Positions 28,250-37,633 of a DNA stretch of 64,000 bases are shown here, piece by piece. Origin of the DNA: Streptomyces sp. NBC_00659 (GTDB lineage: Bacteria; Actinomycetota; Actinomycetes; Streptomycetales; Streptomycetaceae); contig NZ_CP109031.1 in the NCBI RefSeq assembly GCF_036226925.1, forward strand, positions 3,100,001 to 3,164,000, read 5' to 3'. The notes beneath the pieces were generated by a model. It did not search any database. It was not told the DNA's origin and was given only the letters and a program-made list of their open reading frames with translations. Made by a program: the position numbers and the translations under genes. Every line of letters begins with the position of its first letter. Position 1 is the stretch's first letter.

Positions 28250-31200
28250 ACCGACACCAGCCTCCGCTGCCGCCCGTTCCACGTGTAGTGGAGCGTGGCC
28301 ACGCCGCGCACATGCGGGTCGCGCAGGCACTCGTAGATATGCAGGGACGGTACGTCGGGCCAGTTGCCGATCAGGCGCTCGCTGGTGAGGACGAAGTCGA
28401 GGTCCAGGTCGACCAGGATGCGGCCGAGGCGTGCGTGGGTGGGCTCGTCGACCTTGGCGAAGGCATCGTCCAGGAGGATCAGGCGGGGTGCCCAAGGGGC
28501 GTGCTCCGCAAGGCTCGTGAAGTGAGCCGCCGCCGCGGCGAACAGGACCAGATACGACAGCACCCGCTGCTCGCCCTGGCTGAGCCCCGTACGGCCCGAC
28601 AGCTTGCGCCTGCCCGGTGCCGCGTCGTTCACCACCCAGGGTGTGAAGGTGAACCAGTCGCGGTAGTCGAGGGCAGTGCGCAGATGGGCCGCGTAGCCCG
28701 CCGCCGGGTCGGCACGGCGGGCGTCCTCGATACGGCGCTGGAGGACATCGCGGAGCTGCTCGGACTGCTCGCGGGTGCGCAGGCCCGAGGGGCTGCGCAG
28801 GAGGTCGACGGCAGCTTTGACGTCCGCTTCCACGCCGTCGGCCAGCTTCCAGTCAAGGGTGACGCCAAGGCCGTGTGACGTGCGGACCGTGGACAGGGTG
28901 GCGTTGAGGGCCGCCACCAGAGCACCCGCGGCCAGGACCTGGGTCGACAGGTGGTCGCCCAGTTCTCCCGTAAGGAAGCGCTGAAAGACCTCGCGCTCGC
29001 GTTCCGTCAGCCGGTTCCGTGCCTCGGCCGCCTGCGCCGCGATGCGCTCGCCGACAAGAGCGATGTCGTGCGGGCCGTGGTCGTCGACGAGCCGGCAGAG
29101 CTTGATGCCGTCGTGTTCCTCGATCGTCGCGTCGTAGCCTCCGGAGAGCTGGTCGCGCAGCTCGGTGTGGCGGTTGAGGAGCGTGGTGTCCGAGATGTCG
29201 CGGCGTTCGGCGTCCAGGTGGCCGACCATGGCATCGACCAGCAGGCGCAGCGCCTTGATGCGTCCCCGTACATCGTCGTGGATCGGCTCCGCGGTCTTCA
29301 GGTTCTTCAGGGCCTCTTCGTCCTCCTCGGCACCCAGACCCGCTCCCCTCAGCACGCCCGGCAGCGACAGGGCCGTACGCAGTCGTTTGCCGCAGGCCAG
29401 CGCCCCGCCCTCCTGAGTGGCCAGAGCCTCGCGCCGTACCCTCTCGTCCTCTTCCGCGCGCACACGCTTGTCGTGTACGTCGGCCATGTCCTGCCGTACG
29501 CGCGGCAGTTGACGCCCTACGGCGTCCAGGCGGCGTTGCCCCTCGGCCTCGCAGGCCAGGAGCTCCTGCTCCGTTGCGCCGAGCGACTCCTCCAGGCCTC
29601 GGACGGTACGGCGGGTGGCCTCCAGACGGTCCAGCGGTTGGGCATAGTCGGATTCGGCTTCCCGGCGGGCCGACTCGGCATGCGCGTAGTCCGTACGGCC
29701 GGCGTGATGGCCGTCGGCCGTGGACATGACCGCGCGCACCCGCCGCCGCAGCCCCGCCGTGCCCTGACCAAGGCGGTCCAGGGCTAGACGGACCATGTCC
29801 AGCGCGGCGGGGTCCGCGGGGAGGCCGTGGGCGCTCGCCGTCGCTTCGGTGTCCCTCCGCGCCGCTACCGCGCGGGCCCGCGCCTGCTCCGCCTCGCGAG
29901 CGGCCGTGGTCGCCTGCCCGGCGAGGGATTCGGCGGTGCGCCCGGCCTCGGCGGTACGGACCCACGCATCGGTCAGCCGCCGGGCCGGGGGCGGTCGTCG
30001 CAGGGTGTCCGCGACCTGGTCACGATGCCCGGTCAGGATCCGCAGGCTGTGCTCGCGGTCGGCCAGATCGACGTTCACTGCTGTCAGTTGGTGGTCGAGT
30101 TCCGCCAGAGCCCGGCGGCGGGTCTCCGCGCGCACCTCCGCGCCGACGTACTCGGCCGCCTGTTTGATGTGGCGACCGTGGGCGATACCGAGCTTCCAAA
30201 AACCGTCGGTACCGATGGTCGTATCTGCCGCGTCCGCCGCACCGCCGCCAACGACGTCTCCCTCCCCGGCCAGAGCAACCGCCGCCAGCACCTGCTCCAC
30301 CTGTTCGGCCGTCACCCCGCTCTCCGGCGCGGCAACCGGCCGCAGCACCCGGGCGAGCGTCGCCCCGGCCACCGGCGCTCCCGGAACCAGCAGGGTGTCC
30401 CGCGTGGTCGGGTCCAGGACCGTACCGTCGGCGCAAACCCAGGCGTCGAGCAGACCGCTCGCCTCCAGTGCGGCTTCCAGCCCCGTCCGCCCTTCGGGAG
30501 TCAGGTCGTCGGCAAAGTCCACCAACCGGTACAAGGGCGCTCCGGTGCCGGGTGTGCGGGGAGCCGCGCGGTGGGGCGGAGGCGGAGGCTCGGGGTCGGT
30601 GCGGCGTTCCCATTCCTCGCGCTTGCGCCGGATACGGTCGCGTTCGCCGATGAGTTCGCGGACCGCGACAGCAAGGGCATCGCGTTCCTCCCCCAGTTCC
30701 GCGAGCCACGGGTCGACGGCCGACCGGGCCACGTCGGCCACCTCGTCGGGGATCTGCGCGGGCAGTGGCTCGTCCGCCGGGTCGTGTGTGAGCAGGGCGA
30801 GTACGGAGTCCAGGACCACCCCGGTGAGACTGCGCAGCCTCTCGGTCCAGGTCCCGACCGCGTCCGCGTACACCTCTCCCTCCTGTGCCGTTTCCTGTCG
30901 GCGCAGTTCAGCCTGCACGCGTGCGCGGTCTGCCTGTTCCTCCAGTCGCTCACGGGCGACATCGGCCCCGTGCGCCTCCTGCTGGGCCTGGTTCAACCGC
31001 TCGAAGAGGGCAGCCAGTTCGGTCACCGTCCGGGAGCGGTTCCTGATCACCGGCTGCGCGGTGTCGAGTTGGGCATCCCACGCGGACAGAGCGGTCGCGC
31101 AGGTATCGGTGTCGACCGCCAGTACCTCGCTGTGGCGTACGAGGTGGAAATCGCCGTCCGGCGCGGTCAGTTCGGCCGTCACTACGGGCGCAATCGGCGC

Positions 31201-32448
31201 GGCGACGAGTGCGACGGGCTCTCCCAAGTGCACTGGATCGAGACCGGCCCGCTCCGCCTCTCGCACCAACTCACCGTGCGACGTGCTCAGTTCGACCAGC
31301 TCTACACCCAGCCGCCCGGCCTCGGCCACGAGACGCCGTCCCGCCTCCTCCTGATTGCTGTGAGCCTGACGCAGGGACTTGAAGGCGGTGGCGGCCGCGC
31401 TGTGCAGGGCGGCGACAGTGGCGCGCTTCTCCGCGAGTTCCTTGAGGCTGCGGTATCCCGTGCTGGCGTGCAGCGCGGCGAGGTCCGTCTCGGCGGCAGC
31501 CCTCTCGTCGTCCAGGGTATCGACGCGGGCGGCGAGTTCCTTCTCGCGCTCGCGGAGCGTCTCCGCATTCCGCGCCGCGTCACCTGCGGCCTTCCGACGC
31601 TCCGCAAGTTGGTCCAGTTCGCCACTCGCTCCTTGGGCGCGGCGGCGCAACGCCCCTTGCAGATAGCCGCGATAGCCGGAGAGGAAGGTGCGCAGCGCCT
31701 GGTCGGTCCGCTCCAGGCGTCCCAGGTCGGCCCGCACGGCGTCGAGGTCGTCGAGATTGCGGGCCACCTTCTCCACGACCTCGTCGTCGAGGGCGGGCAG
31801 CGTCTCCGCCAGAACAGAGACCAGACCTCCGGAGTCGATACGGTCGCCGATCGTGGGGCGGCGCAGCCGGTGGAGGAGGTGGAGCAGGTTGCGGTAGCGG
31901 GCCGGGTCGGTCAGGCCGAACAGTTCGCGGGCGACCTTGGCCCGGTGCTCCACGGCACGATCGGTGACGTTTTCCGCGCCGACGAGCGACTTGAGCTGGT
32001 CCAGGGAGAGCGGCTGGCCGGCAGGCGCCAAGTGAAGGTCTTCGCCGACCCGGAGCGGTGTCACGAAGAAGAACGGCTTCGCCGTCTTGGTCGACTGGGA
32101 CGCGCGGACGGCTGCGCCGAGGGTGAGGTGGTGGTTGACTCCCTCATCATCGGTCCGTACGAACTCCACCCAGAGGTAGCCCAGCCGGTTGGTCTGCTCG
32201 AATCCGTCGAGCATCAGCCAGAGGAGGGTGGTGCGCCCCGTGCCCGTGGCGTCCAGAGCACGGGCGTCGCCGTCGAGCAGGTACGGCAGCAGCATCTCCA
32301 GGGCTTTGGACTTGCCTGCGCCGTTCTTGCCGCGTAGCAGCAGTCGGCCGTCGCCGAAGGCGAACTCCTGCTCGTCGTACTGCCAGACGTTGCGGATGCC
32401 GGCCCGGTGCAGGCGGTAGCGGTGGAGGGCGGCCGGGGTGGGGTTCAT
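28246..32448 (-). CDS. jetC: Wadjet type II SMC-like ATPase JetC
   Basis: 1400 residues, the size and plan of an SMC/SbcC-type ATPase (formerly TIGR02680). Walker A is GKNGAGKS (40-47). Long charged coiled-coil stretches rich in Glu, Arg and Ala fill most of the middle. The C-terminal head has the signature LSQGEQRVLSYL and the Walker B LILLDDAF. It is the DNA-loop-extruding motor of Wadjet, which works with the kleisin JetA and the KITE protein JetB. Its ATG overlaps the jetB stop by four bases, and its stop overlaps the jetD start. Confidence 0.93.
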   Translation of the reverse strand: MNPTPAALHRYRLHRAGIRNVWQYDEQEFAFGDGRLLLRGKNGAGKSKALEMLLPYLLDGDARALDATGTGRTTLLWLMLDGFEQTNRLGYLWVEFVRTDDEGVNHHLTLGAAVRASQSTKTAKPFFFVTPLRVGEDLHLAPAGQPLSLDQLKSLVGAENVTDRAVEHRAKVARELFGLTDPARYRNLLHLLHRLRRPTIGDRIDSGGLVSVLAETLPALDDEVVEKVARNLDDLDAVRADLGRLERTDQALRTFLSGYRGYLQGALRRRAQGASGELDQLAERRKAAGDAARNAETLREREKELAARVDTLDDERAAAETDLAALHASTGYRSLKELAEKRATVAALHSAAATAFKSLRQAHSNQEEAGRRLVAEAGRLGVELVELSTSHGELVREAERAGLDPVHLGEPVALVAAPIAPVVTAELTAPDGDFHLVRHSEVLAVDTDTCATALSAWDAQLDTAQPVIRNRSRTVTELAALFERLNQAQQEAHGADVARERLEEQADRARVQAELRRQETAQEGEVYADAVGTWTERLRSLTGVVLDSVLALLTHDPADEPLPAQIPDEVADVARSAVDPWLAELGEERDALAVAVRELIGERDRIRRKREEWERRTDPEPPPPPHRAAPRTPGTGAPLYRLVDFADDLTPEGRTGLEAALEASGLLDAWVCADGTVLDPTTRDTLLVPGAPVAGATLARVLRPVAAPESGVTAEQVEQVLAAVALAGEGDVVGGGAADAADTTIGTDGFWKLGIAHGRHIKQAAEYVGAEVRAETRRRALAELDHQLTAVNVDLADREHSLRILTGHRDQVADTLRRPPPARRLTDAWVRTAEAGRTAESLAGQATTAAREAEQARARAVAARRDTEATASAHGLPADPAALDMVRLALDRLGQGTAGLRRRVRAVMSTADGHHAGRTDYAHAESARREAESDYAQPLDRLEATRRTVRGLEESLGATEQELLACEAEGQRRLDAVGRQLPRVRQDMADVHDKRVRAEEDERVRREALATQEGGALACGKRLRTALSLPGVLRGAGLGAEEDEEALKNLKTAEPIHDDVRGRIKALRLLVDAMVGHLDAERRDISDTTLLNRHTELRDQLSGGYDATIEEHDGIKLCRLVDDHGPHDIALVGERIAAQAAEARNRLTEREREVFQRFLTGELGDHLSTQVLAAGALVAALNATLSTVRTSHGLGVTLDWKLADGVEADVKAAVDLLRSPSGLRTREQSEQLRDVLQRRIEDARRADPAAGYAAHLRTALDYRDWFTFTPWVVNDAAPGRRKLSGRTGLSQGEQRVLSYLVLFAAAAAHFTSLAEHAPWAPRLILLDDAFAKVDEPTHARLGRILVDLDLDFVLTSERLIGNWPDVPSLHIYECLRDPHVRGVATLHYTWNGRQRRLVSV

Positions 32449-33788
32449 CGGGGCGGCTCCTCGGTGACGTCGTCCGCTGTGGACTGTGAGGACTGTTCGG
32501 TACGGGGTTTGATCGCAACCGTCGTGGCGTACCGGGCCGCCGCAGCAAGGAGCACCCAGTCAGCCGCATCGTGGCGGCCGCGGGCCGCCGACACGTCCGT
32601 GACCGAACGGCCGTCGGCCACCGACTCCTCGTACCCCTCGGGCAGACCGTGGCTACCGGCGCGCACCGGTCCCGCGGGCGCCATGAGCTGCATCCGTACG
32701 AGGAGGTCCAGGACGGCGGCGACGAATCCGTCCCGGTCCTCGATGTGGCCTCGCTGCCAGTTGCTGCGCCTGCCGTACTCCTCGATCAGTTCGTCGAGCA
32801 GTTCGGGCAGCAGCCCCTCCGGGACGGGTACGCCGATGACCAGCCGCCCTCCGACCGCGGGGTGCCCCGGCTCTTCGGGGCGCAGCCGGTCGACGAGCCG
32901 CTCCACGAGCAACAAAGCGGCCTGAGCGATGGTGCCGGTGCCCGGCAGATGCAGGTCGGCGAGGTCGCCGTCCGGGTCGATGAGAGCGATGCCCTCGGCG
33001 CGAATCTCGGCCTCCAGACCGAGCAGTTCGGAGAACGCCTGCGCCTCGCGCCGCTGCCGCGTGCGCAGCCATTCGCGCTCGGCATCCGTGAGGTCGTCGA
33101 GGTACACGACGGGGGTTTCGACGAGGCGCCTGCGGACGTACGTACGCGGTCCTCCGAAACCCGGGTCGGCGGCCCGCCGTACGAGATCCGCGCCGTCGCG
33201 GCTCTGGGCGAGCGGGCCGGCGACGACGGCCCGGGCGATCTCGCGGTCCACAGTCAGCAGTGCTTCGCCGGCCCGTTCCTCGGCGACCGCCGAGACATGA
33301 CCCTCGGTCTCGGCCAGGACGCCCCAGTCGACGAGTTGTCGCAGCGCGGCGGCGAGTGTCCGCCGCTCGGCCTGCCGCCCGGTGTCGCTGACCTCGATCC
33401 CGGCGTCGACGGCCGCGACCCGCAGGTCTGCGACGAGTTGGGAGAGCAAGAGCTGTTCCGGGGCGGTGACGAGAACCGAAAGAGCAAGGGCCAGGTAGGC
33501 GTACGTCCGTGGGGTGAATGGTGTCCCGGTCGAGGGCCGTTCCAGTCGGTGGCCCGAACCCGGGCCGAGGCCGGCCTTGAACAGACGGGCGTATGTCGCC
33601 TCCACCAGCAGCCGGTAGCCGAACACCTGTTGAAAGCGCTGGGCGAGCCAGTCGGCGTGGCGGCGGATGAGCGGGAAGGTGTCGCTGTGCGGTCCGTCGC
33701 CGGTGACGAGGGGGTGGGCCAGCAGGAGCCGGGCGGCAGTGCGGCGCTCGGCCGCGAGCGCGACGTCGTGGGCGGAGGGCAGGGGCAT
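32445..33788 (-). CDS. jetB: Wadjet type II KITE-like subunit JetB (DUF2398)
   Basis: 447 residues of the DUF2398 family (formerly TIGR02678). It has the typical opening of tandem helices and the winged-helix features expected for a KITE subunit: the phrases HADWLAQRFQQVFGYRL, PFTPRTYAYLALAL and the long central acidic region. It binds JetA and JetC to form the MukBEF-like complex. The start ATG overlaps the jetA stop by one base (TGATG), and the end overlaps jetC by four. The C-terminal 25 residues are Ser/Thr-rich and acidic. Confidence 0.9.
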   Translation of the reverse strand: MPLPSAHDVALAAERRTAARLLLAHPLVTGDGPHSDTFPLIRRHADWLAQRFQQVFGYRLLVEATYARLFKAGLGPGSGHRLERPSTGTPFTPRTYAYLALALSVLVTAPEQLLLSQLVADLRVAAVDAGIEVSDTGRQAERRTLAAALRQLVDWGVLAETEGHVSAVAEERAGEALLTVDREIARAVVAGPLAQSRDGADLVRRAADPGFGGPRTYVRRRLVETPVVYLDDLTDAEREWLRTRQRREAQAFSELLGLEAEIRAEGIALIDPDGDLADLHLPGTGTIAQAALLLVERLVDRLRPEEPGHPAVGGRLVIGVPVPEGLLPELLDELIEEYGRRSNWQRGHIEDRDGFVAAVLDLLVRMQLMAPAGPVRAGSHGLPEGYEESVADGRSVTDVSAARGRHDAADWVLLAAAARYATTVAIKPRTEQSSQSTADDVTEEPPR

Positions 33789-35392
33789 CAGGCGCTCGCC
33801 TCCCCTGCTGACGAGATGTTCCCCACCATCGGCGAGGACGCGCTTTCGACCGCCAGCGCAAGGTCGTCCGCCGTCAGGTCACCGTCCGCGGAACGCAGGA
33901 CCGTGTGGCGTCCGGGGGTGCGCCACGCAGTCAGTCGGATGCCGAGGTCCGCATCACTCGCGTGCGCGCCATCGATCATGAAGTCCCCGGTGTCTTGGCG
34001 CAGTCGGGCATTTCCCAGCGCTGAGGTGAGGAGCTCCAGCAGCAGTCGCATGGCTGCCGCGCTGAGTCTCACCTGGTCGAACCTGCCTGACGCGCTGCGT
34101 AGTTCGTCGGCTGCCGCTCGTCGGGCCTCGGTCTGCTCCCGCGCCTGCTCCATGAGGCGGTGCTTCTGCTCGGCGTGGTCCTCGGCTGCCGCGGCGCGTC
34201 CGCGTGGCGCCCTGCTGCCGCGCTCTCGCAACGCCACGGGCACGTCCACGACGGGTCCGGTCCACCAGCTCACATAGGCCGGCACGGACCGGTCCGGGTC
34301 CGGTGCCACTCCCAGGTGCCGTGCCCCGTAGATCCCGAAGGCGGCGACCGCGATGTCGTGGGCCTCCTGCGGCTCCGCGGCATCGAACCAGGCCGCGAGC
34401 CGCAGCAGGTCCTTGCGGCGCGACATCTCACCGGAGGCCGAGCGCAGCATCCGCTTGGCGTTCGCGAGCAGTGACTGCAGGGCGCGGAGGGTGGCGTCCC
34501 GAAGCTGGTCCACCTGACTGCCGCGCCCGTGCCCGCCGGTGTCGGCGAACCAGTCGCGCAGCCCCTCCCAGTCGGCGAGGTCCCGCCCGCGGCTGCGCTG
34601 CACTCGTGTTTCGGGCAGCCCTTCGGCGAGGGCTCCGATCCCCGCGGCGTGTGCGTCGATATCGGCGAGCAGCACGGGCAGGTTTGGCCAGATGGCATCC
34701 AGGTGCGTGGCGATGCGCGGGGCCCGGAAGGAGACTTCCTCGGTGATGGCCTCCACGTAGTCGAGCAGCAGCTCCTTGAATCCCTGGTACTCGGCCCCGT
34801 CCAGGTCGTAGCGCGCCAGAACCTGGCCCAGGTAGGCGTAGAAGTCCCGCACCGACTCGGCAAATTCGGCGAACTGCACGAAAAGTGTGCTGATCCGCTC
34901 CAGCGCCTGCTGCGGATTCGCGCTGCCCGGTGCCGCGATGAGAGCGGCTATCTCGCTCAGCCCACGGTCGACGAGCGTGAGCAGCTCGCTGCTCACCTCG
35001 CGGGCGGCATCCGCCCCTGCCAGCACCTCGTCCGCGTCACGCTGTACGCGCTCCCCGAGTTTGGACAGCTGGTAGCGGGACCGGGAGCGCTGGTATTCGG
35101 CGATGGTCGTCGCCCTCACCGTGTGCGTGCTGCGCAGCAAGTTGCCCCAACGCACCAACTGCTCGAGCCGGGCGGTGAGCGTCTCGACGTCACATGCCGC
35201 TCCCGAGCCACCAGACCGCTTCAGCTTGGCGAGCACGTCAGGTACGGACAGATCCGCGAGCAGTGTGCCGCGGAACACCCGCATCACCGCGAGGTACTCC
35301 AGGCGTTCGGGAACGCTGAGGTAGGCGTATGCGCTCAGCCGCTGCCACGCCTCCGCCCCGGTCCGCTGCGCGTGCGACTCGTTCCCCTCCAT
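33788..35392 (-). CDS. jetA: Wadjet type II kleisin-like subunit JetA (DUF2397)
   Basis: 534 residues from ATG 35392, of the DUF2397 family (formerly TIGR02677). The N-terminal winged helix is marked by LSAYAYLSVPERLEYLAVMRVFR, and helical repeats with the kleisin-like middle follow. It is the first gene of the Wadjet operon. Upstream in-frame starts exist (GTG 35422, and others up to 35557), and none has a convincing ribosome site, so the N-terminus is uncertain by up to 55 residues. No promoter was recognised in the 183 bases between this gene and the sigma-like remnant. Confidence 0.9.
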   Translation of the reverse strand: MEGNESHAQRTGAEAWQRLSAYAYLSVPERLEYLAVMRVFRGTLLADLSVPDVLAKLKRSGGSGAACDVETLTARLEQLVRWGNLLRSTHTVRATTIAEYQRSRSRYQLSKLGERVQRDADEVLAGADAAREVSSELLTLVDRGLSEIAALIAAPGSANPQQALERISTLFVQFAEFAESVRDFYAYLGQVLARYDLDGAEYQGFKELLLDYVEAITEEVSFRAPRIATHLDAIWPNLPVLLADIDAHAAGIGALAEGLPETRVQRSRGRDLADWEGLRDWFADTGGHGRGSQVDQLRDATLRALQSLLANAKRMLRSASGEMSRRKDLLRLAAWFDAAEPQEAHDIAVAAFGIYGARHLGVAPDPDRSVPAYVSWWTGPVVDVPVALRERGSRAPRGRAAAAEDHAEQKHRLMEQAREQTEARRAAADELRSASGRFDQVRLSAAAMRLLLELLTSALGNARLRQDTGDFMIDGAHASDADLGIRLTAWRTPGRHTVLRSADGDLTADDLALAVESASSPMVGNISSAGEASA

Positions 35393-35575
35393 GCTGTCGA
35401 GCGTACGGATCGCCTCTGACACTCCGTCGGAAGTCGGGGAAATCGGGGAGAACAGTCCACTCACGCGGCCCGGTCCGGCCACCGGCAGCCTGTCCAGCCC
35501 GACGTACAAGCGTCCGGCCCCTCCCACCGATACGACACCGTCACGTACGGCGAGCACCAGCGCGAGGCAGAACCC

Positions 35576-35828
35576 TCAGAGCGCTGTCCTCAGGTCGGCC
35601 TGCAGATCTGCCCGCACTGCGATCCATGGCTTGGACACCCCGGTCACCACGGCCGCACCCACATCGGCGGGAAGGCCCGGATGGCTGGTGGCGGAGATGC
35701 CGTGCCGCATCGGCCAGCGCTTCCCTCTCGATACTCGTACGACCGATGAGTTCCGCCTCGTCGGTGGTGATCACTCCTTGTCGAACCGCCCTACCGAGCA
35801 CTTCGTCGTCGAATGCCCGCAACTCCAT
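35576..35828 (-). pseudogene. frameshifted sigma-like/HTH remnant
   Basis: The frame opening at ATG 35828 reads MELRAFDDEVLGRAVRQGV followed by ITTDEAELIGRT, which resembles a Streptomyces sigma-70 region 4-like protein (AVRxGVI, then a helix with EAELIGRTRLE). After about 46 codons it turns into sequence unlike protein. In the next frame a sensible reading takes over: ATSHPGLPADVGAAVV then TGVSKPWIAVRADLQADL, ending at a stop at 35576. This points to a single-base frameshift in a decayed gene. The 5' side may extend further, since RPIMELRA reads on upstream. It lies between jetA and the RNase P gene. Confidence 0.55.
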
Positions 35829-36118
35829 GATCGGCCGGAATCCGGTCGACCTCGGTGCCAGACACGGCGATACGGGGTGTCTCCTCGGTACACATCAGAG
35901 TCAGGCCGAAGGCCCGACCGTGGGGTGAGGGCGTTGGCCGCGAGTGCCGGGGTAAAGGCACAAGCGGCAGCAGCGGAATCGGGCCGTCCGGCCATGGCTA
36001 CGGAGGCTGCTCAGTCGCCGCGGCGAGACCACCCGGACAAGCCCAAGACAGGGGCTGCTTGCCGGAGGTCAGGCTCCGAAGCCGCCCGTCTCCACCCCCG
36101 ATGCGTGGCTACTCTCAT

Positions 36119-36134
36119 GGCTACGTACGTAGCC
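36119..36134. repeat. 16-base perfect palindrome
   Basis: GGCTACGTACGTAGCC is perfectly self-complementary with no loop, the form of an operator for a dimeric repressor. It lies about 60 bases beyond the rnpB terminator. No adjacent regulator gene remains, apart from the decayed sigma-like remnant. Confidence 0.6.
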
Positions 36135-36138
36135 GCGC

Positions 36139-36169
36139 GACCCCGTTCGAACCGGTGCGGAACGGGGTC
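36139..36169. repeat. 10-base inverted repeat next to the palindrome
   Basis: GACCCCGTTC (36139-36148) pairs perfectly with GAACGGGGTC (36160-36169) over an 11-base loop. It could be a second operator half, a recombination site remnant or a weak terminator; no T run follows. Confidence 0.5.
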
Positions 36170-36192
36170 TGGTCAAGCCCTCTGATCCAAAC

Positions 36193-36234
36193 AAAAAGGC
36201 CCACTGCCCAGCGTATTCGCTGACCAGTGGGCCT
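36193..36234 (-). terminator. rho-independent terminator of rnpB
   Basis: On the - strand AGGCCCACTG and its perfect complement CAGTGGGCCT form a 10-base stem and are followed by TTTTTG. It begins just after the rnpB 3' end and is the most classical terminator in the window. Confidence 0.92.
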
Positions 36235-36240
36235 CAGTGA

Positions 36241-36658
36241 CAGACGAGTCAGGCTGTACGCCGGGTTCTGTCGCCCGGTCGCCTCGCGGCGGCCGGGGAG
36301 ACGGCCATCCATCTAGGGCCGGCGTTGCCGCCGGCCTCGTGCGGTCTACCCGCGAACTCGGGCGAGCAGCCCTCGAACGTTCGCGCAGAGCCGCCTTCTC
36401 TTCCGGGAGAGCGGCTCCTCTTGACCTTGCTCCGGGTGGGGTTTACCTAGCCGCCTGAGTCGCCTCAGGCGCTGGTGGTCTCTTACACCACCGTTTCACC
36501 CTTACCGGGAACCGGAGTTCTCGGCGGTTTACTTTCTGTGGCACTGTCCCGCGGGTCACCCCGGGTGGCCGTTAGCCACCACCCTGCCCTGTGGAGCCCG
36601 GACGTTCCTCGGGAAGGTCCACAAGGACCTCCACGCGGCCGTCCGCCCGGCTCGTCTG
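36241..36658 (-). ncRNA. rnpB: RNase P RNA, bacterial type A
   Basis: About 418 nt, the catalytic RNA that removes tRNA 5' leaders. The 5' strand CAGACGAG (36658-36651) pairs with the 3' strand CTCGTCTG (36248-36241) as helix P1. Universal segments are visible on the - strand: GTCCGGGCTCCACAGGGCAG, GACAGTGCCACAGAAA, GGTAAGGGTGAAACGGTG, GGTAAACCCCACCCGGAGCA, and near the 3' end ACAGAACCCGGCGTACAG. The 5' 87 nt overlap the end of the EamA transporter gene on the same strand. A candidate -10 box lies about 12 bases upstream and a strong terminator follows. Confidence 0.97.
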
Positions 36659-37570
36659 CCGTGCCGACCATGGTACCGGGCGGGCGGGACGCCGGGGACC
36701 GGCGGTCGCCGTGGCCAGGACGGAGCCCGCCAGGATGAGGGTGAAGGCGGCGAGGATCCCGGGAGTCAGGCGTTCGTCCAGGAAGAGGGCGCCCGCCGCC
36801 ACCGCGACCGCCGGGTTGACGTACGTGATCACCGTCGCCCGGGTCGGGCCGGCCTCCTTGATCAGCTCCAGGAAGGCCACGAAGGCGACGGCCGTGCAGA
36901 TGACGCCGAGGGCCGCGAGGGAGGCCAGGACCTGTCCGGAAGGTATCGCCTCCGGCCGGGTGAAGGCCGCCGCGGGGGCGTAGACGAGGGCCGCCAACGC
37001 CAGGCAGGGGGCCGTCAGATGGAGCGAGGGGACGTCCTTGAGGCGGCGGGCGACGATGAGCGGCGCGGTGGCGTAGCCGACGACCGTCAGCAGCACCTCG
37101 ACCAGCGACCGGGCGTCGCCGCCGGTCAGATGCGGTGCCGTGAGGACCGCGACTCCGGCCAGGCCGAGGGCGAGGCCCGTGACGCGCCGGGCGCCGAGCC
37201 GCTCCGTGTCGCCGAGGAAGCGGGCCGCGGCGACGCCGACGATCGGCACACCCGCGATCAGCAGGCCCGCGGTGGAGCTGGACAGATGGCGTTCGGCGTC
37301 CGTGAGGGTCCACCAGGGGACCATGATCTCGATGACCGCGAAGGCCAGCATCGGGCGCCAGTGGGCCCGTACGGACCCGGCCAGGCCGCCCTGGCGGATC
37401 GCGAAGGGGAGCAGCAGCGCGGCGCCGACCGCACAGCGGGTGAACACCACCACCGACGGGGACACCTCGTCCACCGCCACTTTGATCATCAGATAGGGGA
37501 TGCCCCAGATCACTCCCATCAGGGAGAACAGAAACCAGCCGCGTGCAGTCATGGCGGCAGTCTCGGTCAC
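36572..37570 (-). CDS. EamA/DMT-family membrane transporter
   Basis: 332 residues with about ten hydrophobic segments and the two EamA repeats (GVIWGIPYLMIKVAV at the start, TAVAFVAFLELIKEAG and PAVAVAAGALFLDERLTP in the second half). DMT exporters move amino acids, sugars or drugs out of the cell; the substrate is unknown. The start is GTG 37570; ATG 37552 is possible. The last 29 codons lie within the 5' end of rnpB, so the polar C-terminal tail is written in RNase P sequence. The AraC regulator gene is 63 bases upstream on the same strand and probably controls it. Confidence 0.9.
   Translation of the reverse strand: MTETAAMTARGWFLFSLMGVIWGIPYLMIKVAVDEVSPSVVVFTRCAVGAALLLPFAIRQGGLAGSVRAHWRPMLAFAVIEIMVPWWTLTDAERHLSSSTAGLLIAGVPIVGVAAARFLGDTERLGARRVTGLALGLAGVAVLTAPHLTGGDARSLVEVLLTVVGYATAPLIVARRLKDVPSLHLTAPCLALAALVYAPAAAFTRPEAIPSGQVLASLAALGVICTAVAFVAFLELIKEAGPTRATVITYVNPAVAVAAGALFLDERLTPGILAAFTLILAGSVLATATAGPRRPARPVPWSARQTSRADGRVEVLVDLPEERPGSTGQGGG
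36670..36675 (-). promoter_or_regulatory. candidate -10 box of rnpB
   Basis: TACCAT on the - strand lies 12 bases upstream of the predicted first paired base of helix P1 and inside the EamA coding sequence. The spacing fits a transcript starting at about 36,660. No good -35 hexamer was found. Confidence 0.4.
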
Positions 37571-37633
37571 AGTCCGGCGGGGCGTCTTGAACGCTGTTGC
37601 GCCGCACCGCCGCCGGCGCCGTGACCAACTGCC

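Larger units (their letters stand above)
35829..36192. other. gene-poor gap with palindromes beside the RNase P terminator
   Basis: No convincing gene is seen in these 364 bases. Open frames exist on both strands but are short and biased in composition. The right end holds two symmetric elements, listed separately. It is the border between the defence island and the core gene rnpB. Confidence 0.6.

Noticed and set aside
35391..36185. Open frame of 264 codons on the + strand opposite jetA's start and the gap
   Set aside because: Composition is shadow-like, it crosses the jetA start and the sigma remnant, and no ribosome site or motif supports it.
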